Below, in pieces: positions 57,648 to 64,000 of a stretch of 64,000 bases of DNA. Under the pieces are notes generated by a model, which was not told the DNA's origin, did not search any database, and was given only the letters and a program-made list of their open reading frames with translations. This DNA is from Sphingomonas sp. J315 (GTDB taxonomy: Bacteria; Pseudomonadota; Alphaproteobacteria; Sphingomonadales; Sphingomonadaceae): the NCBI RefSeq assembly GCF_024666595.1, contig NZ_CP088296.1, positions 2,408,501 through 2,472,500 on the forward strand, read 5' to 3'. A program made the translations under genes and the position numbers. Position 1 is the stretch's first letter; the number at the start of each line of letters is the position of its first letter.

Positions 57648-58895
57648 TCACGCCGCGAACAGCTCCATCTGCCTTGCCGGCGGCGCAACCAGCGGGCGCA
57701 GGTCGGCGCGGTCGGCGAGCAAGGTCGGGCGCCAGTCGCTGGTGATGAGGAAGGGCTTGAGCTTTTTCACCGACACGGTGAGCCGCGCGACATCGGCCAG
57801 TGTCAGCCGCCGCCAGCGGCGCGAGACCAGGATGCGGTCGACGGCTTTCACGCCGAGGCCGGGGACGCGCAGCAATGCCTGACGCGGGGCGGTGTTGCCG
57901 TCGACCGGAAAGCTGGCGCGATGCTTCAACGCCCAGGCGAGCTTGGGATCGATGTCGAGCGGCATCATGCCGGTCGCGGGATCGGCGGCATCGGCGACCT
58001 CGTCGGGACGATAATCGTAGAAACGCATCAGCCAGTCGGACTGGTAGAGACGGTGTTCGCGCATCAGCGGCGGGCGCTGGAGCGGGAGGACGGCGCTCGC
58101 GTCGGGGATGGGGCTGAACGCGGAGTAATAGACGCGGCGCAGGCCGAAGCGGCCGTACAGCCCGGCGGCGCGGCCGACGATGTCGCGGTCGGTGGCGGCG
58201 TCGGCACCGACGATCATCTGGGTCGACTGGCCGGCCGGCGCGAATTTCGGGGCGGAGCGGTAGCGTTTGCGCGCGTCGCCCGTATCCTCGATGTCGCGCT
58301 TCAGGTCGCGCATCGCCCCTTCGATTCGGGGCGCGGACTTTTCCGGGGCGAGACGGGTCAGGCCGGCGACGGTGGGCAGCTCGACATTGATCGACAGCCG
58401 GTCGGCGTGCAGTCCGGCCTGATGGATCAGGCCCGGATCGGCGTCGGGGATCGTCTTCAGATGGATATAGCCGCGGAAATCATGATCCTCGCGCAGGCTG
58501 CGCGCGACTTCGACGATCTGCTCCATCGTGTAATCGGGCGAGCGGATGATGCCCGAGGAGAGGAACAGCCCTTCGATATAATTGCGGCGGTAGAAATCGA
58601 GGGTGAGGCGGACGACCTCCTGCGCGGTGAAGCGCGCGCGGCGGACGTTCGAGCTCTTGCGGTTGATGCAATAATGGCAGTCGAAGATGCAGCTGTTGGT
58701 CAGCAGGATCTTGAGCAGGCTGATGCAGCGTCCATCGGGGGCATAAGCGTGGCAGATGCCCATCCCCTCGGTCGACCCAAGCCCCTTGCCGCCCGAGGAT
58801 TTCCGTTTGGCCGTACCGGACGACGCGCAGGACGCGTCATATTTCGCGGCGTCGGCAAGGATTTCGAGCTTCTCACGCAGGTCGAGTTGGGCCAT
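57648..58895 (-). CDS. Radical-SAM DNA modification/repair protein (TIGR03916-like) with HhH domain
   Basis: A 415-residue radical-SAM enzyme. The 4Fe-4S motif CIFDCHYC has Cys69, Cys73 and Cys76. Residues 100-320 form the barrel. The C-terminus carries a helix-hairpin-helix (LLRVPGLGVKAVDRILVSRRWRRL) that should bind DNA. This family usually sits next to DUF4130/UdgX genes, as roughly seen here. A GTTC-N7-GTTC SOS box overlaps the start region, so LexA control is likely. The chemistry performed on DNA is not known. Confidence 0.85.
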   Translation of the reverse strand: MAQLDLREKLEILADAAKYDASCASSGTAKRKSSGGKGLGSTEGMGICHAYAPDGRCISLLKILLTNSCIFDCHYCINRKSSNVRRARFTAQEVVRLTLDFYRRNYIEGLFLSSGIIRSPDYTMEQIVEVARSLREDHDFRGYIHLKTIPDADPGLIHQAGLHADRLSINVELPTVAGLTRLAPEKSAPRIEGAMRDLKRDIEDTGDARKRYRSAPKFAPAGQSTQMIVGADAATDRDIVGRAAGLYGRFGLRRVYYSAFSPIPDASAVLPLQRPPLMREHRLYQSDWLMRFYDYRPDEVADAADPATGMMPLDIDPKLAWALKHRASFPVDGNTAPRQALLRVPGLGVKAVDRILVSRRWRRLTLADVARLTVSVKKLKPFLITSDWRPTLLADRADLRPLVAPPARQMELFAA

Positions 58896-58897
58896 AT

Positions 58898-58912
58898 GTT
58901 CTTTATATGTTC
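58898..58912. promoter_or_regulatory. LexA (SOS) box of the radical-SAM gene, alphaproteobacterial type
   Basis: GTTCTTTATATGTTC is an exact GTTC-N7-GTTC direct repeat, the LexA site of alphaproteobacteria. It ends three bases from the ATG of the radical-SAM gene (minus strand) and is AT-rich against a GC-rich background. Bound LexA would block start or early elongation of transcription. Confidence 0.75.
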
Positions 58913-58955
58913 CAACTACTTCCGTGTCGAGTCATGTCGGCGCGCGCCGCAGACT

Positions 58956-59357
58956 CTAGTCTGGCAGAACCTTCTCCGCCCGCTTGCGCTGGTCCGCCTC
59001 GGCTTTGCCCGCCTGGATTTCGCGCGTCGAACAGCCGATGCCGCCGCCCGGGCCGACTGCCGAGCAGCTTCCGATTCCGGTGTCGCCCGCAGTGAGCGCC
59101 GAACGCTGGCGGACCGCCCAGCTTTCGCGCTGGGGCGAGACTTCGGTGTCGCGCAACTCGCTCGGAATCCGGAACCGCTCGCCTGCGGGGCGGCGGACGC
59201 AGATCACGATCTCGTCGCCATCGGCGTTGGTCGGGCATTTGTCATCGCCATAGATAACCAAGACGCCGTTCTGCGGCGCGTTCTGGGCCAGGGCGGGGAG
59301 CGCGGGCAGCGCCAGCGCGGATGCGGCGGCGGACAGGGTCAGCAGGATCGTCTTCAT
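58956..59357 (-). CDS. Secreted protein of unknown function
   Basis: A 133-residue exported protein. Signal peptide MKTILLTLSAAASALALPALPALAQ. Cysteine-containing text GDDKCPTNADGDEIVICVRRPAGERFRIPSELRD is a pattern I have met in sphingomonad secreted proteins but cannot name; a second Cys pair (GSCSAVGPGGGIGC) follows. Start 59357 or 59363 (an AGGAG lies upstream of both). Function unknown. Confidence 0.65.
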   Translation of the reverse strand: MKTILLTLSAAASALALPALPALAQNAPQNGVLVIYGDDKCPTNADGDEIVICVRRPAGERFRIPSELRDTEVSPQRESWAVRQRSALTAGDTGIGSCSAVGPGGGIGCSTREIQAGKAEADQRKRAEKVLPD

Positions 59358-59379
59358 CGTCATCGACTCCTTGCGGCGC

Positions 59380-59913
59380 TCACAGCCGCTTCGATACCGC
59401 AATCGCGGTCTTGCATGCCAAACGGATCGCCCCGGCGAGCAGCGGATAGGCGGGGGCCGTCTCCGCACCCGCCGCCAATGCGCTGTCCCTATGTTCCAGC
59501 TCCTCGGCGCGGAATTCGGCCACTGCAGCGGCCAGTTCCGGATCGTCCTCACCCAGCGCGTCGAGCTGTTCCTGGTAGTGGAGGTCGATTTCGGTCTCTA
59601 CCGCCACCGTGCACGCCATCGCCGCCGCCGGGCCGATCGCCGCCGTCGCCGCGCCGAGCGCAAAGCCCGCGGCGTTCCACACCGGTTGCAGCGCGGTCGG
59701 GCGCACGCCCCGCCGCGCGATCATCGCATCGAAAAAGGCGCGGTGCCGTTCTTCCTGATTGGCCATGCCGGAAATCGCGCGCGCCATGTCGTGCCGGTCG
59801 CCCATCACCGCGAGCTGGCCCGCATAGATGCGCGTCGCGCCATATTCGCCAGCCTGATCGACGCGGATCATCGAGTCGATGTCGCGACGGGGGTCTCCGG
59901 GTTTCCACTTCAC
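59380..59913 (-). CDS. coq7: Demethoxyubiquinone hydroxylase Coq7
   Basis: Di-iron monooxygenase that adds a late hydroxyl group in ubiquinone synthesis. The 177-residue protein has ligands Glu23 (AGEYGA), Glu54/His57 (EERH), a mid-chain Glu in AVETEIDLHY and the final EELEH pair. GTG 59913 overlaps the dsbB stop; an upstream ATG in frame lies within dsbB and is unlikely. Confidence 0.9.
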   Translation of the reverse strand: MKWKPGDPRRDIDSMIRVDQAGEYGATRIYAGQLAVMGDRHDMARAISGMANQEERHRAFFDAMIARRGVRPTALQPVWNAAGFALGAATAAIGPAAAMACTVAVETEIDLHYQEQLDALGEDDPELAAAVAEFRAEELEHRDSALAAGAETAPAYPLLAGAIRLACKTAIAVSKRL

Positions 59914-60377
59914 GTCTTGCGGCCCTTCAGCAGGAGAATCGCGATCACCAACGCTCCCCCGAGCGAAAAGATCGCATTCCATCCGGCCAGTGACACTCCG
60001 AAAAGATCCCAGGGTGCGACGTCACAGCGCACAACCGGCGCATTCATGATCCGGTCGAGCGCGCTGCCCTCACCACCAAAGCTGGTCGCGCATTGGGTGA
60101 GCCCCTCCCACCAGCCATATTCGACCCCGGCGTGGAACGCGCCGATCGCACCGCTGACCGCGATGGCGAGCGTCGCGAGCGCCACCAAGGGCGCCCGTGC
60201 CGGCGCTACGACGAACGACAGCGCCGCCAGCACGATCGCGGTGTAGTGCGGCCAGCGCTGCCACATGCACATCTCGCACGGGAACAGGCCAAAGCCATAT
60301 TGGCTGGTCAGCGCGCCCGCGATCAGCGCGAGCGGGATGAGCAGCGCCAGCGATTGCGCGGTGCGGCTGGGCGTCAT
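59910..60377 (-). CDS. dsbB: Disulfide bond formation protein B
   Basis: Inner-membrane oxidoreductase that reoxidises DsbA with quinone. The 155-residue protein has four membrane segments, the first redox pair in CEMC (Cys34, Cys37) and the second pair Cys96 and Cys118 in the next periplasmic loop. It lies 8 bp after the S41 protease gene and overlaps coq7. Confidence 0.87.
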   Translation of the reverse strand: MTPSRTAQSLALLIPLALIAGALTSQYGFGLFPCEMCMWQRWPHYTAIVLAALSFVVAPARAPLVALATLAIAVSGAIGAFHAGVEYGWWEGLTQCATSFGGEGSALDRIMNAPVVRCDVAPWDLFGVSLAGWNAIFSLGGALVIAILLLKGRKT

Positions 60378-60385
60378 CGCGGACC

Positions 60386-61735
60386 TCAGCGCGTCCCGGC
60401 CTTGGTCGCGCCGCCCGCGGCCATGCGTGCAGGCGTGGCGGTGCGGGCGATGGTCTGCAGCGCGTAGTGGAGTTGGAAGTCCTTGATCCCCTTCTTTTCC
60501 AATTCTTCGGCGGTGGCGGCGAAGCGCGGATCGGTCTTGGTATCTTCCTCCAGCACCGCATTATCCACCTTGGTCTCGTTGATCAGGTGGCGGCGCAGGT
60601 CGGCCTCACGGAACACGGGGCGGGTCTTGTAATCGGGGTCGGAAATCTGCGGGACGGCGATATCGGGCTCGATCCCGCCCTCCTGCACCGATTTGCCCGA
60701 CGGCGTGTAGTAGCGTGCGGTGGTCAGGCGCAGCGCGGTGCGCGGGCCGAGCTGGAGCAGCGACTGGACCGACCCCTTGCCGAAGGTCTTTTCGCCGAGC
60801 ACCAGCGCCCGGTGGTGATCCTGCAGCGCGCCCGCGACGATTTCCGACGCCGACGCGGTGCCGGCATCGACCAGCACGACCAAGGGCACACCGCGCGTCA
60901 GATCGCCGCGGATCGCCGATTCGGCGTACCAGCGCTCGATATCGCTCTTTTCGCGGCCGCGCTGCGACACGATCTCGCCATGCGTCAGAAATGCGTCACT
61001 GACCTCGATCGCCTGATTGAGCAGACCGCCGCCATTGCCGCGCAGGTCGATGACATAGCCCTTGGGCTTGCCGCCCAGCTGCTTTTCGATCGCCGCGATA
61101 CCGGCGCGCATGTCGGACGCAGTGGTGGCGCTGAAGGTGTTGATGTTGAGGATGCCGATGCCGTCCTGCACCTCCCACTTCACCGCCTTCTGGATGATCG
61201 TCTCGCGGACGAGCGCGACATCGAACGGCTTGTCGCGACCGGGACGGACGATGCGGACGGTGATCTTGGTGCCGGGCGCGCCGCGCATCTGGGTGATCGC
61301 CTCGTCCAGCGTGCCACCATAGATCAGCTTGCCGTCGAGATGGGTGATATAATCGCCCGCCTTGATCCCCGCCTTCCATGCCGGGGTATCCTCGGTCGGG
61401 GTGATCACCTTGACCGCGCCGTCCTCCATCGTGACCGAAAGGCCGAGCCCGCCATAATTGCCGTCGGTCTGGAGTCGCAGATTGTCGAAGGCGAGCGCGT
61501 CGACATAGGAGCTGTGCGGGTCGAGGCTGGCGAGCATGCCGTCGATCGCGCCCTGAATCAGCGTCTTGTCGTCGACCTTCTCGACATAGGCGGCCTTCAC
61601 CCGGGTGTAGACGTCCATGAACGCGTCGAGCTCGCGATAGCTCGACGTATCGACGCTTGCCATTGCGCCGGTGGTCACGGGGATCAGCGCCAGCGCGCCG
61701 ACCGCAGCGGAAACCTGGAGGATGGGACGGATCAT
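60386..61735 (-). CDS. C-terminal processing peptidase (S41 family, CtpA-like)
   Basis: A 449-residue periplasmic serine protease. Signal peptide RPILQVSAAVGALALIPVTTG. A PDZ domain follows (GGLGLSVTMEDGAVKVITP to GAPGTKITVRIVRPG), then the catalytic domain with VIDLRGNGGG, the nucleophile Ser in DAGTASASEIVAGAL and the Lys in GEKTFGKGSVQ. It cuts C-terminal tails of periplasmic proteins. ATG 61735. Directly downstream of the EnvC-like gene, a common pairing with cell-wall hydrolase control. Confidence 0.9.
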   Translation of the reverse strand: MIRPILQVSAAVGALALIPVTTGAMASVDTSSYRELDAFMDVYTRVKAAYVEKVDDKTLIQGAIDGMLASLDPHSSYVDALAFDNLRLQTDGNYGGLGLSVTMEDGAVKVITPTEDTPAWKAGIKAGDYITHLDGKLIYGGTLDEAITQMRGAPGTKITVRIVRPGRDKPFDVALVRETIIQKAVKWEVQDGIGILNINTFSATTASDMRAGIAAIEKQLGGKPKGYVIDLRGNGGGLLNQAIEVSDAFLTHGEIVSQRGREKSDIERWYAESAIRGDLTRGVPLVVLVDAGTASASEIVAGALQDHHRALVLGEKTFGKGSVQSLLQLGPRTALRLTTARYYTPSGKSVQEGGIEPDIAVPQISDPDYKTRPVFREADLRRHLINETKVDNAVLEEDTKTDPRFAATAEELEKKGIKDFQLHYALQTIARTATPARMAAGGATKAGTR

Positions 61736-61823
61736 ACGCGGTACTTCCTCAGCGGGATTTCGGGACAAGATAGACCGGAACCGCGTGGCGGCAAAGCGGC
61801 AAGCGGGCGGCAATGGCGGGGCA

Positions 61824-63107
61824 TCAATCGAGCAACTGCGCCAGATCGACCGGGCGACCCTGGCGGCGCAGCTCGACGGTGACGCGCGGGCCGTCGCGCT
61901 GGGGTGCGCGGCCGAGCGGGGCGCCCTGGATCAGCGTGTCGCCGACCTTGACCATCACGGCATCGAGCCCGGCAACCAGCGATGTCCAGCCGCCGCCATG
62001 ATCGAGGATCACGATATTGCCATAGCGGCGGAAGCGACCGGCATAGATCACGCGGCCGGCGGTCGGTGCGACCACTTGCGCGCCCGGCCATGTCGCCAGC
62101 GTCAGCCCGCGCGCACGCACGCCGGTGTCGGACAGCTCGCCAAGGCCGGTGACGACCGTGCCCGCGACCGGCAGGCGATAGGGCGGCGGGCCGCTGCGCT
62201 TTGGAGCGGCGGTGACCGCTGCTGTGGTGGCGTCGCCCGTGGCCGGGCGGGGCAGCGGGCCGGGCAGCGCCTCCAGTGCGGCGCGGGTCTCGGCGGCCTC
62301 GCCCATCGTATCCATCAGGTCGACCAGGTCGCGGGCCTGTTCGCCCAGCGCCAGTGCGCGATCCGATTCGAACATCGCCTCGCGCCGGTAGCCGACCGAT
62401 TTGAGGCGGTGCTCGGCCTCGGCCCCCACCAGCGCGAGCCGGTCGTTCTGGAGCCGCGCACGGCCATCGGCGAGGCTTTTGGCCGCGATCTGAGCGCCGT
62501 CGCGCAATCGGCGGGTGCGGGCGATCTCGGCGCGGATATCGGCGGTGCGCGCACGCATCGCCGGGGTGACCGCGCCCAGCACAGCGCGGACATGCACGAT
62601 ATCCTTGGTCGATCCGGGCTGAACCAGCCCGAGTATCGCGGGGCGGCGGGCGAGTGACTGAAGCGCCGCCATCAGCCGCGCGATCGGTCCCTGGCGCTCG
62701 GCGAGCCTGGTACGCTGCGCCGCCAGCATCCGGTCGACGATCGCGATGCGTGCGCGGGCCGCGGCGATCTCCGCCTCCGCCGCCTGGATGCTGGCGGCGA
62801 TCGCGGCTTCGCGGGTACGGGCGCGGCGGGCCTCGTCGCGCTCGGCGGCGGCGGCGCGCTGGAGCTGCTGTGCGCGTGCCTCGGCGTCCTTCGCCGCCTT
62901 GTTCGCGGCGCTGAGCTGCGCACGCTGGTCGGTGATCGAAGGGGTCTGCGCACGCAGGGCAGCGGCCCCGGCGGTTGCCAGGAGCAGGACTGCTGCGACA
63001 AGATATGTGCTCCTGCGAAGGCAGGGGCCCAGGACCAGGAGCGATGCGCGTTCAACCCTGGGCTCCTGCCTTCGCGGGAGCACAAATGAAGGGGATGCGT
63101 CGCCCAT
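61824..63107 (-). CDS. EnvC-like murein hydrolase activator (coiled coil + M23), repeat in N-terminus
   Basis: A 427-residue periplasmic protein. A long coiled coil (about 55-240) is followed by a degenerate LytM/M23 domain (LTLATWPGAQVVAPTAGRVIYAG, NIVILDHGGGWTSLVAGLD) that lacks the full zinc set, as in EnvC, which activates amidases at division. ATG 63107 has GAGGGG five bases upstream and follows the rlmH stop closely. Residues 6-33 are encoded by an inverted repeat (63006-63084) that lies between the start and the hydrophobic signal (YLVAAVLLLATAGAAAL). Confidence 0.78.
   Translation of the reverse strand: MGDASPSFVLPRRQEPRVERASLLVLGPCLRRSTYLVAAVLLLATAGAAALRAQTPSITDQRAQLSAANKAAKDAEARAQQLQRAAAAERDEARRARTREAAIAASIQAAEAEIAAARARIAIVDRMLAAQRTRLAERQGPIARLMAALQSLARRPAILGLVQPGSTKDIVHVRAVLGAVTPAMRARTADIRAEIARTRRLRDGAQIAAKSLADGRARLQNDRLALVGAEAEHRLKSVGYRREAMFESDRALALGEQARDLVDLMDTMGEAAETRAALEALPGPLPRPATGDATTAAVTAAPKRSGPPPYRLPVAGTVVTGLGELSDTGVRARGLTLATWPGAQVVAPTAGRVIYAGRFRRYGNIVILDHGGGWTSLVAGLDAVMVKVGDTLIQGAPLGRAPQRDGPRVTVELRRQGRPVDLAQLLD
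63006..63084. repeat. Sphingomonad-type inverted repeat inside the 5' end of the EnvC-like gene
   Basis: Two 28-bp arms, TGTGCTCCTGCGAAGGCAGG at the left (63006-63033) and its near reverse complement at the right (63057-63084, two mismatches), face each other across 23 bases. The CTCCTGCGAAGGCAGGAG core is, to my knowledge, a very common intergenic repeat of Sphingomonas. Here it is within an open reading frame. Confidence 0.8.
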
Positions 63108-63109
63108 CT

Positions 63110-63532
63110 CTACCCCTCGCGGTGATAGGGGTGGTTGGCGAGGATGCTGGTCGCGCGCCACAATTGTTCGGCCAGCATCGCGCGCGCCATCATGTGCGGC
63201 CAGGTCGCGCGGCCATAGGAGATCAGCAGGTCGGCCCCGGCACGCGCGTCATCGTCGAACCCGTCGGCGGCACCGATCAGAAACCGTGTCTCGCGCACCC
63301 CGTCCTCGCGCCATGCCTGAAGTCGCTCGGCAAAGACACGCGAGGGGATGTTTTCGCCCTTTTCATCGAGCATCACGATGCGCGTGCCGGGATCGACTGC
63401 CGGCATCTTGCCGCCGCTTTCCGGAAGTTCGGTCACGCGCGTGGGCAGGGTGACGCGCTTGAGATAGCGATCGACCAGTTCGGCCTCCGGGCTGCGACCG
63501 ATACGCCCGCGCGCGACGATGTGCAGGAGCAT
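63110..63532 (-). CDS. rlmH: 23S rRNA pseudouridine-1915 N3-methyltransferase RlmH
   Basis: SPOUT-class methyltransferase acting on helix 69 of 23S rRNA. The 140-residue protein has LDEKGENIPSRVFAERL, the SAM-knot glycine loop FLIGAADGF and the C-terminal LISYGRATWPHMMARAMLAEQLWRATSILANHPYHRE. It lies between rsfS and the EnvC-like gene, a usual order. Confidence 0.93.
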   Translation of the reverse strand: MLLHIVARGRIGRSPEAELVDRYLKRVTLPTRVTELPESGGKMPAVDPGTRIVMLDEKGENIPSRVFAERLQAWREDGVRETRFLIGAADGFDDDARAGADLLISYGRATWPHMMARAMLAEQLWRATSILANHPYHREG

Positions 63533-63567
63533 CGGATCAGTCCAGAAGGCCGGTACCGCGGTTCAAT

Positions 63568-63990
63568 TCAGGCGTTGCCCGCGGGCGTGCTGTCGCCAAA
63601 CGCCCACATCCGCTCAAGATTGTAGAAGGTGCGGACTTCGGGACGGAACAGGTGGACGATCACGTCGCCCGCGTCGATCAGCACCCAGTCGGCGGTCGGC
63701 AGACCTTCGATCCGCGGGCTGTGGCCGCGTTCGGCCTTGATCTTCTCGGCCAGCTTCTGTGCCATCGATGCGACCTGGCGCGTCGATCGGCCGCTCGCCA
63801 CGACCATATAGTCGGCGATGCTGCTCTTGCCTGCGAGCGGGATCGAGACGGTTTCGACCGCCTGATCGTCGTCGAGCGAAGCGAGGACCAGTCGATGCAG
63901 CGCGTCGGCGTCCGGGGCGATGCCCTTGGCGGACGCGGGGGCATCGAGTTGAGGGGAAGCGGGCAAGGTGACTCCTGGGTTGATGTGCAT
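63568..63990 (-). CDS. rsfS: Ribosome silencing factor RsfS
   Basis: Binds uL14 on the 50S subunit and blocks joining when nutrients are low. The 140-residue protein has KSSIADYMVVASGRSTRQVASMAQKLAEKIK and GLPTADWVLIDAGDVIVHLFRPEVRTFYNLERMW. ATG 63990 has little room for a ribosome site; TTG at 63966 with CAGGAG upstream is a good alternative and would shorten the protein by eight residues. rlmH follows 35 bp downstream. Confidence 0.9.
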   Translation of the reverse strand: MHINPGVTLPASPQLDAPASAKGIAPDADALHRLVLASLDDDQAVETVSIPLAGKSSIADYMVVASGRSTRQVASMAQKLAEKIKAERGHSPRIEGLPTADWVLIDAGDVIVHLFRPEVRTFYNLERMWAFGDSTPAGNA

Positions 63991-64000
63991 AGGACTAAAT

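Overview
The window is high-GC DNA with tightly packed genes, many joined by 1-8 bp ATGA/GTGA/TGATG overlaps. Gene content and repeats point to an alphaproteobacterium of the Sphingomonadaceae (Sphingomonas-like). The evidence is a SUF-only Fe-S operon under an Rrf2 regulator, a K+-independent H+-translocating pyrophosphatase, an lgt-MidA-GNAT-pgeF cluster, a TonB receptor paired with a LacI regulator, a GTTC-N7-GTTC SOS box, and intergenic hairpin repeats of sphingomonad type. I see no phage, IS element, CRISPR array or rRNA. One tRNA (Gln, CTG anticodon) is present.

Layout. 0-6 kb: nitronate monooxygenase-like enzyme, glutamine amidotransferase, coniferyl aldehyde dehydrogenase, prepilin peptidase with a small membrane protein, thiolase, tRNA-Gln. 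6-10 kb: Ppx/GppA phosphatase with rlmE, SH3 protein, 2-hydroxyacid dehydrogenase with a VOC protein. 10-17.2 kb: an 11-gene minus-strand suf operon (Rrf2 regulator, sufB, hypothetical, sufC, membrane protein, hypothetical, sufD, sufS, sufT, sufA, small membrane protein). 17.4-24 kb: pyrD, long-chain acyl-CoA ligase, M16 protease, Asp/Asn hydroxylase-like protein. 24-28.8 kb: TonB receptor, LacI regulator and a divergent endonuclease/exonuclease/phosphatase protein. 28.8-32.3 kb: hppA, an 11-bp tandem repeat array upstream of it, and thiL. 32.4-38 kb: esterase, PLP sulfur enzyme, then the lgt cluster. 38-42.2 kb: IorB-type molybdenum hydroxylase subunit, hemH, phaB. 42.4-50.5 kb: alpha-2-macroglobulin and its partner pbpC. 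50.6-53.2 kb: RcnB-like protein, bamE, ubiquinol-cytochrome c chaperone, DUF177, a lipoprotein. 53.2-59 kb: UdgX and a radical-SAM repair protein with an SOS box, separated by a diheme cytochrome/beta-helix pair and a hemerythrin. 59-64 kb: coq7, dsbB, S41 protease, EnvC-like factor, rlmH, rsfS.

Two things stand out. First, at least 13 genes carry single-base (once perhaps two-base) indels, mostly at G/C homopolymers. Several of these genes are normally essential (lgt, thiL, sufS), so I read most of the breaks as consensus errors of a long-read assembly and annotate the genes as whole CDSs with the break marked. In each case the corrected length is a multiple of three and restores the family motifs. 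Second, an 11-bp repeat array of about 15 units lies directly upstream of hppA and is not explained by any gene.
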